Counted from the first letter of the stretch, positions 38,914-48,328 are shown. The stretch: DNA of 64,000 nucleotides from Aromatoleum aromaticum EbN1 (GCF_000025965.1 NC_006513.1:1612001-1676000), one strand, 5' to 3'. A program made the numbers and translations. Notes: a model not told the origin generated them from the sequence alone.

Positions 38914-40965
38914 ATGTTTCACGCCATTTCACTGCTGATCATGCTGTCGCTTCCGGTGCTCCTCAATCCCGCCTCGGCGCAGATGCCACCACTCGGGGCG
39001 GCTGCGGCCGGCGAACCCGCCGTCTCCTACCGGCTCGCCGTGCGCCTCGACCCCGGCCGGCGTGAACTGTCCGGCGAAGCCGAAATCACGGTCGACAGCG
39101 AAGCCCCGTTCGAGCTGCTGCTGAACACTCGCTTCGAGGCGGGCCCGCTGCGCATCGACGGGGAGTCCGTCGAGATACGGCCGCACCGTCACGGCGCGCT
39201 GCAGCGGTGGCTGGTTCCCGCAGGCGCGGCCGGACGTACTCTGGCACTGTCCTGGCACGGCACGCTCGCAGCTCTTGCACCCGGTGTCGAACACCGCGAC
39301 ACGCTCGGCATGCAGGAGCCCGTTGCGGATCCTCACGGCAGCTTCCTGCCGTCCTCCAGCGCCTGGTATCCGCTGGTTGCGCACGAAGGCCGCTCCCTGC
39401 TGCACGCGTTCATGCTGAGCCTCGACCTTCCCGAAGGGCAGCACGGCCTCGTCGCAGGCCACCTGCAGTCGGAGTCCGTACGCGGCGGGCGGCTCGTCGC
39501 CCGGTTCGACTTCCCGCATCCGGCCGAAGGCATCGACCTGATCGCCGGCCCGTATCGCATCACCGAACAGCATGTGCGCTCGAGCGACGGGCGACCGATC
39601 GTGCTGCGCACTTATTTCCATGTCGAACTCGAACCGCTCGCGGCAGGGTATCTCGACGCGGTCCGCGACTATCTCGCGCTGTACGAAAGCTGGATCGGCC
39701 CCTACCCTTTCACGAGCTTCGCCGTCGTGTCGAGTCCGACGCCGACCGGCTTCGGCATGCCGACGCTGACCTATCTCGGCATCGAGGTGCTGAAGCTGCC
39801 GTTCATCAAGGACACGTCGCTCGGCCACGAAGTGCTGCACAACTGGTGGGGCAACGGCGTCTATCCCGACTACGCGAGCGGCAACTGGAGCGAAGGGCTG
39901 ACGACGTTCATGGCCGACTACCATTACGCCGAGCGCGCCGGCGCCGACAAGGCGCGCGCGATGCGCCAGGGCTGGCTGAGGGACCTGTCGGGTATTCCGC
40001 CGGGCGCCGACCGGCCGCTGGCGGCGTTCACGTCGCGCACGCACGACGTCGACCAGGCGGTCGGCTACGGCAAGGCGGCAATGATGTTCGTGATGCTGCG
40101 CGACCGCATCGGCGAGCCGGCGTTCGATCGCGCGATCCGGCGCTTCTGGCAGACGCAGCGCTTCCGCGTCGCCGACTGGGACGACCTGCGCGCCGCGTTC
40201 GAAGCGGCTTCCGGCCAGTTGCTCGAACCTTTCTTCACCCAATGGCTCGAGCGCGCCGGCCTTGCCGAAATCGCGCTGAGCGGCGGACGCGATGCGGGCG
40301 ACGGCGTCGGCGTGACGCTCGCGCAAAACGTCCCGCCGTACGTGCTCGAGGTTCCGCTGCGGATCGACACCAGCGCCGGACCGACGCTGCGCCGCGTGCG
40401 TTTCGAGCAGGTCCGGCAGGACTTCGAGATCGAGCTCGATCCGGGCGACAGCGCGACGCGCATCACGCTCGACCCCGACAGCCTGATCCTGCGGCGCCTC
40501 GATCGCCGCGAAACGCCGCCGATCCTGCGCGAACTGCAGTTCGACCGGCGCACCGCACTGCTGACGCTCGGCGACGACGCGTTCACGTCGGCGGCGCGCG
40601 CGCTCGCGGCCCGGCTGCTCGACCATGCCGCTGCCGCGCACCCGGCCGACGTCGCGCCCGGCCCCGACCCGCTGCTCGTGATCGGGGACGAAGCCCGGAT
40701 CGGCCACTGGCTGGCGCGCCACGATCTGCCGCCCGCGCCGCCTGAAGTCGCGCACCGCGGCACGGTCCGGGCGTGGACGCTGCGCCTGTCGTCCGGCGCT
40801 GCACTGGGCATCGTCGCCGCCGACAGCGCGCCCGCGCTCGCCAATGCGACCCGGCCGCTGCCGCATTACCGCCAGCAGAGCTGGCTGGTGCTGCAGGATG
40901 CCCGCACCATCGCGCGCGGCGTGTGGCCGGCCGAACCGCTGTCGGTGCCGGTCATGAGGCACTGA
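38914..40965 (+). CDS. Secreted M1-family metallopeptidase-like protein
   Basis: Likely exported aminopeptidase-type zinc enzyme of 683 residues. A signal peptide ends near NPASA (residue 22). An N-terminal beta-sandwich follows (SGEAEITVDSEAPFELLL). The zinc motif HEVLHNWWGN is at His305-Glu306...His309 with a third ligand Glu about residue 327 (GNWSEGLTTF). The usual GAMEN substrate-binding motif is not evident, so activity and specificity are uncertain. The C-terminal third is not like M1 helical domains. It faces the usher-like operon tail-to-tail. Confidence 0.78.
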   Translation: MFHAISLLIMLSLPVLLNPASAQMPPLGAAAAGEPAVSYRLAVRLDPGRRELSGEAEITVDSEAPFELLLNTRFEAGPLRIDGESVEIRPHRHGALQRWLVPAGAAGRTLALSWHGTLAALAPGVEHRDTLGMQEPVADPHGSFLPSSSAWYPLVAHEGRSLLHAFMLSLDLPEGQHGLVAGHLQSESVRGGRLVARFDFPHPAEGIDLIAGPYRITEQHVRSSDGRPIVLRTYFHVELEPLAAGYLDAVRDYLALYESWIGPYPFTSFAVVSSPTPTGFGMPTLTYLGIEVLKLPFIKDTSLGHEVLHNWWGNGVYPDYASGNWSEGLTTFMADYHYAERAGADKARAMRQGWLRDLSGIPPGADRPLAAFTSRTHDVDQAVGYGKAAMMFVMLRDRIGEPAFDRAIRRFWQTQRFRVADWDDLRAAFEAASGQLLEPFFTQWLERAGLAEIALSGGRDAGDGVGVTLAQNVPPYVLEVPLRIDTSAGPTLRRVRFEQVRQDFEIELDPGDSATRITLDPDSLILRRLDRRETPPILRELQFDRRTALLTLGDDAFTSAARALAARLLDHAAAAHPADVAPGPDPLLVIGDEARIGHWLARHDLPPAPPEVAHRGTVRAWTLRLSSGAALGIVAADSAPALANATRPLPHYRQQSWLVLQDARTIARGVWPAEPLSVPVMRH

Positions 40966-41071
40966 CGGAACGGCTCGGGGCATGCGCCAGTCAGGGCGCG
41001 GCCGTTACAGCGATGTCCGACGTTCGCCGCTCCGGGACCCTGCACATCGGACGTAACGCCCGCGCCTGGAG

Positions 41072-43834
41072 CTACGTCCTCTCGGCCGCCGCGCGGTTGA
41101 CGCCGATTCCCGTCGCTGCGGTGGAAGTCGGTGGGACTGCGTGAGACGAAAGCGGCAGCATCTTCAGACGCCTCGTTTTTGGCCGGAGCTTGAAATCCAC
41201 GAGCGTCTCCGCGCCGCTGCGGACATCCTGCACGAATTGCAGCTGCTCGGCCTGGTATCGCCCGCCGGGCGGCAGCGTACGTTCGTCGACGCTCACGAGC
41301 CATCTTCCCGGCGGAAGCCCGTCGATCCTGAACCGTCCGTCGGCGTCGGTCAGGCGCCGATACTTGAGTTCGCCGCTCGTCAGCGTCACGAGCGCCCCGG
41401 CGACGCCGACCCCTCCGGTCAGTGCATCGTCGCCGTTGTCGCGATAGGCCTGCGACGGCATCTCGGCCGCGGACTCGTAGCGCTGCACGCGTCCCTTCAT
41501 CATGCCCGGCTGCACGAAGCGGAGCTCGACGTAATTGTCGCCATCGGCGCGAATCTCCGTCTCGAGCGGCAACGGCCGCAGCGGCACCTTGCCCGCAGCG
41601 CCGGTGCCGGCGAGCGTCAGGAAGCGGCGCCCGATCTTTGCCGCGTCGTAGCGGAAGAAGCCATCCGCATCGGTCATGACGATCGCGCCGTCGAGGCTCA
41701 GCGTGACCCCTGCGAGGCCCGCGCCGGTTTCCGCGTCGAGCAGCCGTCCGCGCAGCGGCGCGAGGTCGGGCCGGCGCGCGACCGGGATGCCGAACGGCAG
41801 CGTCAGGCTGAGCTCGGCATCGGTCTGACGCGAGAATTTTCCCGAGGTGCTGCGCACGAACAGCGAGACGATCTGACCGCCGCGCAAGGTCTGCTCGAAA
41901 CCGAGCGTGACGAAGCGATTCGCGTTTTCGGCTACGCTGCGCTGGACGTTCAGATTCAGCCGCGCGCGTTGCCACAACTGCACTCCGGCGCTGACGCCGG
42001 CGGTCGAGCCGACTGCCTGACGAATCGTCGAATACGTGTTGTCGTCGCGGATCAGATACAGGCTGTAGGACTGCCGTTCGGACGGGCGCCAGTACATCGA
42101 CAGCAGCCCGAGCGAAGTCGCGTAGCGCCGGTCGCGCACGCGGTCCTCCGTTGCGCCGAACTCGCCGCTCGCGGCAAGCCCCCAGTGCCCCCTGCTGTAC
42201 GAGCCGTTGACCCGGAAACCCGGATGGACGAGATCGACGTCCCGGTTCGGCCGCAGGTCGCGCTTGCGACGCAGGAACAGGTCGGCCGACAGGTTGATGC
42301 CGAGCGCATCGGGGAGCGCGACCCCGAGCGCGAGCCGCGACTCCTCGAGCGCAGGCCGGCTGACGACGCGATCGAGGTTCGTGCGCTGCCAGAACGCCGT
42401 TGCGCGCATTCCCCAGCCTTGCGCGAGCGAATAATCGCCCGACGCACTGACGAACGCCTGGTCGCGATAGTAGCCGGCAAAGCCGGGCTCGGCGTACAGT
42501 GCGGTGCCGCTGTAGCGCAGATCGCCCGTGGCGCCATAAACGTAAGTGCGAAACGCGTTGCCGGCGTCATCGCCTTCGCTCGCCGCGAGCTCGGCTTCGG
42601 CCGACAATCCGGCGCGCTGCTCGATCGCCTGCAGGCTGTAGATGTTCGCGGTCCGCTCGCCGGATTTCGCGAGATAATTCAGTCCAAGTCGGGAGCTTGC
42701 CGACAGCGCGCGGCTCGCTCGCGCGCCGAGCTGCCGGTTCCCCGTGTCGGTGAAGCGGTCGCCCATCTCGTACAGGCCGAAGTCCCACGCGCCCGACGTG
42801 TAGCTCGCCTGCACGCCACGGCCGTAGCGCCCATATTCGGTCAGCGGGCTCAATCCGTAGGCGAGATCGCCGACGCCGACCGCGAGCCCCTTGCTCGTGT
42901 ATTCGAAGCGGTATTCGTCCCAGCGGCCGAAGGTCGCCGCGTGCCGCGCATCCGGTCCGCGCAGCAGGAAAGCGACATGCCGCTCGCCGGCTTCGTCGAT
43001 CGCGCCCGCGCCGGAAAGCTCCGTCTGCCAACCGGTCTTGATCTCGCCGTCGCGGTCCTGCGCGAGATAGATCAGCCTGGCCTGGCCGGCGATCGTGCGG
43101 TACAGGCTCTCGCCGCCGCCGCCGACCGGAAGCAGCTTCACCGCGCGCGACGCCTGCGCCGACAGCTCCGTGCCGTCGCCAACGTTCAGCGAAATCTGGT
43201 CGAAGCCGAGTCGCGGCAGCGCCTCGGTGCGGACGTCGAGCGCGAGCTCGCGCGACTCGCGCGGCGCGAGCTCGAGGCGCCCTTCGGCCGGCGCCACCGG
43301 ATGGCCGAGCGAGCTGCGCGCGCGAAAATCCACCGTGACCGCGGCATTGCCGGCGTTGCGCACGACGAAGACGGCACGATACGGCTGGCCAGAGATCACC
43401 GCGTCGGCCAGGTCGAGCGGCGCGACTTCGAGACAGCGCATCGCCTTCACGCGGATCGATACCGTGTGCTCGGCGAAGAGCTCCGGCTGCAGGCGGTTGC
43501 GAACGAGATAGCGCACCGCGTGATCGGCCGCCGGCGCACCGTCCGGAACGACGAAGCTGACGAAGCGCACCGTCGTCTCGCCCGGTGCGAGCGTAAACGG
43601 CAGGTCCGGGGTGACCGCGCGCCATCCCGGCGGCAGCTGCAGGCGCGGTTCGAGCTCCTGCGCGCGCTCGGAATCGTTGCCGACGCTGAACGCGAGCGTG
43701 ACGACGTGCCGCGGCTCGACGCTCGCGAGCTCGTGATCGACCGCCTGCACGCGCAGACCGTGCGCCTGCGCGAACACTTCGACCCAGCACAGCAGCAACA
43801 GCCACGCGAGCGCGCGGGCGCGAAACGTAAGCAC
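41072..43834 (-). CDS. Usher-like outer-membrane barrel protein of an unclassified surface-fibre operon
   Basis: A 920-residue exported protein. After a signal peptide (LAWLLLLCWVEVFAQA) come two Ig-like domains that resemble CARDB/NEW3-type modules (about residues 30-230; DHELASVEPRHVVTLAFSVG; VLRRELAL-type strands), then about 450 residues of alternating hydrophobic and polar strands with many Tyr/Arg (GWQTELSG, YSLAQGWGMRATAFW), as in a beta-barrel, and two carboxypeptidase-regulatory-type domains at the end (RGRLLDAETGAGLAGVTLSL and RLTDADGRFRIDGLPPGRW). The layout recalls fimbrial ushers (periplasmic domain, barrel, C-terminal domains), but I see no FimD signature. GTG 43834 is chosen; an in-frame ATG at 43918 would overlap the previous gene. 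It is last in a four-gene operon. Confidence 0.65.
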   Translation of the reverse strand: MLTFRARALAWLLLLCWVEVFAQAHGLRVQAVDHELASVEPRHVVTLAFSVGNDSERAQELEPRLQLPPGWRAVTPDLPFTLAPGETTVRFVSFVVPDGAPAADHAVRYLVRNRLQPELFAEHTVSIRVKAMRCLEVAPLDLADAVISGQPYRAVFVVRNAGNAAVTVDFRARSSLGHPVAPAEGRLELAPRESRELALDVRTEALPRLGFDQISLNVGDGTELSAQASRAVKLLPVGGGGESLYRTIAGQARLIYLAQDRDGEIKTGWQTELSGAGAIDEAGERHVAFLLRGPDARHAATFGRWDEYRFEYTSKGLAVGVGDLAYGLSPLTEYGRYGRGVQASYTSGAWDFGLYEMGDRFTDTGNRQLGARASRALSASSRLGLNYLAKSGERTANIYSLQAIEQRAGLSAEAELAASEGDDAGNAFRTYVYGATGDLRYSGTALYAEPGFAGYYRDQAFVSASGDYSLAQGWGMRATAFWQRTNLDRVVSRPALEESRLALGVALPDALGINLSADLFLRRKRDLRPNRDVDLVHPGFRVNGSYSRGHWGLAASGEFGATEDRVRDRRYATSLGLLSMYWRPSERQSYSLYLIRDDNTYSTIRQAVGSTAGVSAGVQLWQRARLNLNVQRSVAENANRFVTLGFEQTLRGGQIVSLFVRSTSGKFSRQTDAELSLTLPFGIPVARRPDLAPLRGRLLDAETGAGLAGVTLSLDGAIVMTDADGFFRYDAAKIGRRFLTLAGTGAAGKVPLRPLPLETEIRADGDNYVELRFVQPGMMKGRVQRYESAAEMPSQAYRDNGDDALTGGVGVAGALVTLTSGELKYRRLTDADGRFRIDGLPPGRWLVSVDERTLPPGGRYQAEQLQFVQDVRSGAETLVDFKLRPKTRRLKMLPLSSHAVPPTSTAATGIGVNRAAAERT

Positions 43835-43865
43835 GGGGAGCGGGGAGTACAGGCGGTGAAGGTGC

Positions 43866-44675
43866 TCAGCGAAGCTCGATCTGCAGCTCGGTGCCGTACA
43901 GGTTTTCACCGTCGCCATCCGCGACCAGCAGCGCGCGGTACCTGCCCGGCGGGATCTCGCCGACGTTGAAGCGCGCCCGCACCGATGTGCCCGGGTAGAT
44001 ACGGTATTTTTCGCCGTCGATCTTCGCCTGCGGCTGCCCTTCGAGCGTGTAGAGCTCGAGCCAGAAGCTCGCGCGCACCCAGCGCTCGCCGTCGTTGCCG
44101 ACGTCGATCGAGAACAGCTTGCGGCCGTCGAGCACCGAGGTCGCGGGATTCGTGAAGGCCAGTGCCGGTTCGGCGCCGGCGCCGACGTCGGTGACGATCT
44201 GCACCGCGTAGCGGATCGACTGCGTCAGCTGCACGGTGTTCTTCTTCGCCGCCGCCGGCGCGGCTTCCGCGGCCGCGAGCGGCTCGACCATGATCATGCT
44301 CCAGTACGAGCCTTTCAGGCTCGCGTCGTCCGGGACGCGAACTTCGTATGGCGCATGCACGACCTCGCCCGGCGGGATGTGGAACTGTGGCTGCCCGGGC
44401 CGGATCCAGCGCGCGTTCGAGCGCGGCAGGCTGCCGGGCTCGGCGTAGTCGTTGCGGCCGCTCGCGTCGAAGCGGTAGTCGGTCTGGTAGAGCTTGACGT
44501 CGGCCGGTGTCTTGCCGGTGTTGCGGATCGCGAGCGTGCCGCGGTAGGTCTCGCCGGTCTGCGCGGCCTTTTCGTGCGACAGCGAGCCTTCGACATTGAT
44601 GCCGGCGATGGCCGCCGAGGACAGCAGGAACAGCGCTGCGGCCGATGCCGCGAGCGTCTTGCAGGAACGTGTCAT
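43866..44675 (-). CDS. Periplasmic chaperone-like protein (two Ig-like domains)
   Basis: A 269-residue exported protein with signal peptide (ALFLLSSAAIA, cleavage near residue 24). The first domain has an Ig-like/PapD-like strand pattern (TYRGTLAIRNTGKTPADVKL, PPGEVVHAPYEVRVPDDASL, GSYWSMIMVEP); similar text occurs in the DUF916-type proteins of Gram-positive WxL systems. The second domain has GNDGERWVRASFWLEL and a final PPGRYRALLVADGDG. The operon position between two small beta-rich secreted proteins and the usher-like barrel supports a chaperone role for subunit delivery. No catalytic motif is visible. Confidence 0.65.
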   Translation of the reverse strand: MTRSCKTLAASAAALFLLSSAAIAGINVEGSLSHEKAAQTGETYRGTLAIRNTGKTPADVKLYQTDYRFDASGRNDYAEPGSLPRSNARWIRPGQPQFHIPPGEVVHAPYEVRVPDDASLKGSYWSMIMVEPLAAAEAAPAAAKKNTVQLTQSIRYAVQIVTDVGAGAEPALAFTNPATSVLDGRKLFSIDVGNDGERWVRASFWLELYTLEGQPQAKIDGEKYRIYPGTSVRARFNVGEIPPGRYRALLVADGDGENLYGTELQIELR

Positions 44676-44685
44676 GGTGTTTCGG

Positions 44686-45189
44686 TCAGTTGCTGACCAC
44701 GGAGTAGGTCAGGGTCGTGCTGTAGGTGCCGGGGCCGACGCTGCGCACCGAAAGCCCGCTCGTCTTCAGCCGGATCTGGATGCCGCTGCGGTCGCCGCTG
44801 CCGGTGAAAAACGTCTGCGGCGCGCCGCTCACGGTGACGTACGCGGTGCCGCCGCCAATAGTGCCGCTGCCGCTGCCGTCCGACGTGCGCAGTGCCGCGA
44901 CCGCGACGTCCGACGGCCAGCTCGCGTCGCTGCGCGCGAGCTGCACCGTCCAGCTCGCGCCGCCGGTATTCGTCACGTCGAGCGTCGCGACGTTCGCTGC
45001 GCTCTCGATCGGGCTGCGGACGTCGCTGCCGGCTCCGGCTGCGAGGTCGGCCTGATCGACCGTCTCGAACCAGCTGCCGGTGACGACGATGTCGGCGGCG
45101 TGGATGGCCGGGGCGGCGAGCAGCGCGAGCGCGCACAGCGCGCCCGCCCACGACGGGCTCCGCAGGGGAGCCGGTCTAAGGGATTTCAT
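44686..45189 (-). CDS. Small secreted beta-rich protein, second putative fibre subunit
   Basis: A 167-residue exported product: signal peptide ending HAAD near residue 32, then a Gly/Ser/Thr/Val-rich sequence with alternating strands (VATLDVTNTGGASWTVQLAR, ending TYSTTLTYSVVSN). No Cys, Lys-poor, no known catalytic motif. The terminal hydrophobic strand resembles the donor-type strand region of pilin-like subunits, which is inference. It starts 20 bases after the first subunit and ends 10 bases before the chaperone-like gene. Confidence 0.65.
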   Translation of the reverse strand: MKSLRPAPLRSPSWAGALCALALLAAPAIHAADIVVTGSWFETVDQADLAAGAGSDVRSPIESAANVATLDVTNTGGASWTVQLARSDASWPSDVAVAALRTSDGSGSGTIGGGTAYVTVSGAPQTFFTGSGDRSGIQIRLKTSGLSVRSVGPGTYSTTLTYSVVSN

Positions 45190-45209
45190 GCGGTCCGACT
45201 TCTCCGCGA

Positions 45210-45713
45210 TCAGATAGTCGCGGCGATGGTGTACGTCACCGTCTTGCTGGCTGACGTGACGACACCCGCCGCCGAGGTCGCGTCCAGCGTGTAAGTGATC
45301 ACCTTTCCGCTCTCGTTCAGCGTCGAAATGCCGGTCACGACGTCGGTGGCCACAGTCCCCAGGGTCACCGCGCCAGCGGAAGTGGCGCCAGTCGGCGCGG
45401 CGAGACTGACCTTCAGCGTCACGCCTGCGGGCATCGCGGTATCAATCGCAGCGGTAATCCTGCGCGTGCTCTCGTTGGTGGTAATCGCGTAGCTCGACGT
45501 AGCGTCGCTCACCTGGTTGGGTGCCGAACCAGCGGTTGCCGCGTTGATCACCAGAGCGCCGGGGTTTCCCGAAACCGACAGTTCATTGATCGGCTGGACT
45601 TCATACGTCGCGGATTGCGTAGCGGTGTCCGCGGCAAACGCAACGCCGGCAGCACCGGCGAGCAGAGTGGCCAGCGCGAGCTTGCGGCCGGATGGGAAAG
45701 TGCGGGTGGTCAT
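45210..45713 (-). CDS. Small secreted beta-rich protein, first (probably major) putative fibre subunit
   Basis: A 167-residue exported protein: positively charged n-region, signal peptide ending AFAA near residue 27, then a Thr/Val/Ala-rich chain with few aromatic residues and no Cys (VITYTLDATSAAGVVTSASK then VTYTIAATI at the end). The repeating TxTx pattern suggests a beta-sandwich. ATG at 45713 is preferred over the upstream Met because AAAGGA lies close to it. First gene of the four-gene operon. No sequence family was recognised from memory. Confidence 0.65.
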   Translation of the reverse strand: MTTRTFPSGRKLALATLLAGAAGVAFAADTATQSATYEVQPINELSVSGNPGALVINAATAGSAPNQVSDATSSYAITTNESTRRITAAIDTAMPAGVTLKVSLAAPTGATSAGAVTLGTVATDVVTGISTLNESGKVITYTLDATSAAGVVTSASKTVTYTIAATI

Positions 45714-45754
45714 GATCGTTCCTTTATGCGTAGGGAGATGGGCGGAAAGGGGGA

Positions 45755-46066
45755 TCACGCAAGCAATCGCTTTCGGCGACCCACGGCATGCAGCTCTCGC
45801 CTTCGAGCAGCCCGCGGATCCGCGAGTCGCGTGAGAACCTCCTGCCGGTGTCGGGCGTCGATCTGCCGGATGAATCCCTCATTCCGTGGCTCGCACAGTA
45901 GCAGCACGACGTCGACGTTGCCCGTGCAAACGATCACGGACCGGTCGATTCTCCGCTGCCGCATCCGCTCCATCCGCTCGAGTCCGCCGATCGCCGGTAT
46001 CGGCTGCGCAGCCTTCCGAAAAGATTCGTCGTCATCGACGATGAGTGCCGTCTGCACGCCGATCAT
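45755..46066 (-). CDS. Degenerate receiver-domain-like ORF upstream of the fibre operon
   Basis: A 103-residue open frame starting MIGVQTALIVDDDESFRK, which looks like the first strand and acidic pocket of a response-regulator receiver. Later VDVVLLLCEP fits the strand that normally carries the phospho-accepting Asp, but the Asp is replaced, and the C-terminal third is Arg-rich and does not complete the domain. It could be a broken or frameshifted regulator, or a non-phosphorylated receiver. The gap of 42 bases to the subunit gene suggests it may be in the same transcript. Confidence is low. Confidence 0.35.
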   Translation of the reverse strand: MIGVQTALIVDDDESFRKAAQPIPAIGGLERMERMRQRRIDRSVIVCTGNVDVVLLLCEPRNEGFIRQIDARHRQEVLTRLADPRAARRRELHAVGRRKRLLA

Positions 46067-46256
46067 GCAACAATCCTTGCGCCGCGGGAGTCAGCGCCGG
46101 GGCCAGGTCCAGGCAATTCCGCGTATCGAAGGTGGAATTTTTACGGAATATCCACCCGTCCCCGGCACTGCGACGCGCGAAACAGCGCCCCGGGCCGCCA
46201 GAACCAGGCAACGACGCAAAGTCCACTAGAATGCCGGTTTGCCAGACGCCCGAACC

Positions 46257-47603
46257 ATGACCGCCAGCTCCCCGTTACGCCCGTCCCCTGAACTCCTCGC
46301 TCCCGCCGGTTCGCTGCAGATGATGCGCACCGCGTTCGCGTTCGGCGCGGATGCCGTCTATGCCGGCCAACCACGCTATTCGCTGCGCGTGCGCAACAAC
46401 AGCTTCGGCAAGCTCGAGGCGCTCGCGCAGGGCATCGACGAGGCGCACGCGGCCGGCAAGGCTTTTTACCTCGTCAACAACATCTACCCGCATAACACGA
46501 AAGTGCGCAGCTTTCTCGCCGACCTCGAACCGGTCGTCGCGCTCGGTCCCGACGCGCTGATCATGGCCGACCCGGGCCTGATGATGATGGTGCGCGAGCG
46601 CTGGCCGGACGTCGACATCCACCTGTCGGTGCAGGCGAACACGACGAACTACGCGGCGGTGCGCTTCTGGGCGTCGATCGGCGTCAAGCGGATCATCCTG
46701 TCGCGCGAACTGTCGCTCGATGAAGTGGCCGAGATCCGCGACGCGTGTCCGGAAGTCGAGCTCGAGCTGTTCGTGCATGGTGCGCTGTGCGTCGCCTATT
46801 CGGGCCGCTGCCTGCTGTCGGGCTACTTCAACCACCGCGACCCGAACCAAGGCAGTTGCACGAACTCATGCCGCTGGGACTACAAGGTGCATAACGCCGC
46901 CGAGGATGACAGCGGCGACGTGCGTCGCGTGCCGCAAGACGCGGGGCTCGGCGGCGGCCCTCGGCACGCCGCGGGCGAGCGCGTATGGCTGATCGAGGAA
47001 GGCACACGGCCCGGCGAGCTGATGCCGGTCGAGGAGGACGAGCACGGCACCTACATCCTGAACTCGAAGGACCTGCGCGCGGTCGAGCACGTCGCGCGGC
47101 TGGTCGCGATCGGCGTCGATTCGCTGAAAATCGAGGGCCGCACGAAAAGCCCGTACTACGTCGCACGCGCGAGCCAGGCCTATCGGCGCGCAATCGACGA
47201 CGCGGTCGCCGGCCGGCCGTTCGACGTGCGCCTGCTCGGGGAGCTCGAAGGGCTGGCGAACCGCGGCTACACCGACGGGTTCTACGAGCGCCATCACACG
47301 CCCGACCACCAGAACTACCTGCGCGGCCACTCCGAGTCCGGGCGCAGCCTGCTGGTCGGCGAAGTGCTCGGTTTCGACGCGACGCGCGGCCTTGCCGAAG
47401 TGGAGGTGAAAAACGCTTTCGGCGTCGGCGACCGGATCGAATTTGTGCATCCGGGCGGCAACGACATCGTGCGCCTCGAACGTCTCGAAGATGCTGCCGG
47501 CGCACCCGTCGGGCGCGTCCCCGGCGCCGGGCGGCGCGTATGGCTGCCGCTGCCCGCTACGGTCCAGGGCGCGAGCCCGTGCTTCATCGCCCGCTTCTTG
47601 TAG
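46257..47603 (+). CDS. trhP: U32-family tRNA hydroxylation protein TrhP-like
   Basis: Member of peptidase family U32 needed for prephenate-dependent tRNA 5-hydroxyuridine formation in Escherichia coli (formerly YegQ). The 448-residue product starts near LLAPAGSLQMMRTAFAFGAD and carries the family Cys motif ELFVHGALCVAYSGRCLLSG near residue 175, followed by NQGSCTNSCRW, probably a metal or Fe-S site. ATG at 46257 is used; a TTG 18 bases upstream is weaker. Not in an obvious operon. Confidence 0.88.
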   Translation: MTASSPLRPSPELLAPAGSLQMMRTAFAFGADAVYAGQPRYSLRVRNNSFGKLEALAQGIDEAHAAGKAFYLVNNIYPHNTKVRSFLADLEPVVALGPDALIMADPGLMMMVRERWPDVDIHLSVQANTTNYAAVRFWASIGVKRIILSRELSLDEVAEIRDACPEVELELFVHGALCVAYSGRCLLSGYFNHRDPNQGSCTNSCRWDYKVHNAAEDDSGDVRRVPQDAGLGGGPRHAAGERVWLIEEGTRPGELMPVEEDEHGTYILNSKDLRAVEHVARLVAIGVDSLKIEGRTKSPYYVARASQAYRRAIDDAVAGRPFDVRLLGELEGLANRGYTDGFYERHHTPDHQNYLRGHSESGRSLLVGEVLGFDATRGLAEVEVKNAFGVGDRIEFVHPGGNDIVRLERLEDAAGAPVGRVPGAGRRVWLPLPATVQGASPCFIARFL

Positions 47604-47615
47604 CGACTCGCGCGG

Positions 47616-48179
47616 CTAAGGCTGGTCGGGCTTGCCCGGAGGCCCGCCGGGCTTGGCCTGGCTCCACGCGAGCATGCCGGCGAAAAGCATCAGCCCGCCC
47701 GCCAGCGCGAGCGCAAGTGCCGGGAACGTGAAGAGGAACACTCCCCACCGCAGCTCGCGGAACACCATCGCATCATCCGGGTCGGAGGGATTCACCCACA
47801 CCGTGATTCTTGGTGAAGCCTGCAGGCCGGCGACGATCGCCTGGCTCGAGTCGCGCGCGTACTGCCCGTCGTGCGGATCGTAGCGGATGCCGTCGTGGTC
47901 GACGTCGCCGACGCGGTAGCGATAGCGGATCTGCACCGAATCGAGCGGTGGATGCAGGCTCGACGGCGGCCCCTGCAGGCTCACGGATTCGATCGATGCC
48001 TCGACGGGCTGCCAGCTGCGACTGCGCAGCGACTCCACCGAAGGCAGGACGCCATACGATACGACCCCAAGCAGCCCAACCATCAACAATCCAACGCCGA
48101 TCAGGGGCAAGCCGATGCCCAGGGCCACGGTGCGAAACGCGGCAAGCGGGGAGGGCGGCAGCTGGCGGATCGGCGACAT
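47616..48179 (-). CDS. DUF3592-type membrane protein
   Basis: A 187-residue integral membrane protein of unknown function. Two hydrophobic segments (residues about 12-40 and about 145-172) flank an extracytoplasmic region with RYRYRVGDVDHDGIRYDP and ITVWVNPSDPDDAMVFREL, the pattern of the DUF3592 family. It converges with the preceding gene and lies 149 bases from the divergent ABC-F gene. The ATG at 48179 (MSPIRQLPPSP) is chosen over a longer Arg/Cys-rich leader. Confidence 0.78.
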   Translation of the reverse strand: MSPIRQLPPSPLAAFRTVALGIGLPLIGVGLLMVGLLGVVSYGVLPSVESLRSRSWQPVEASIESVSLQGPPSSLHPPLDSVQIRYRYRVGDVDHDGIRYDPHDGQYARDSSQAIVAGLQASPRITVWVNPSDPDDAMVFRELRWGVFLFTFPALALALAGGLMLFAGMLAWSQAKPGGPPGKPDQP

Positions 48180-48328
48180 ACTCGAAGTTTGACGCCGACA
48201 ACGCGGCGACACCAGAGCTGTACGAAAAAAATGGGATCAAATCCCACACTGAGACGACGGCTCCGGCACGTGACCCCGGTCTGCGCTATAATACAAAGCT
48301 TTGTTTTATCTGAAAATCAGGATTCGCC

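Noticed and set aside
46239-46256. TTG start for the U32 protein
   Set aside because: ATG at 46257 is stronger and the extra six residues add nothing conserved.
48287-48292. Complete promoter for the ABC-F gene
   Set aside because: TATAAT is present, but no -35 match at a suitable distance was found, so only the -10 is noted in the gene entry.
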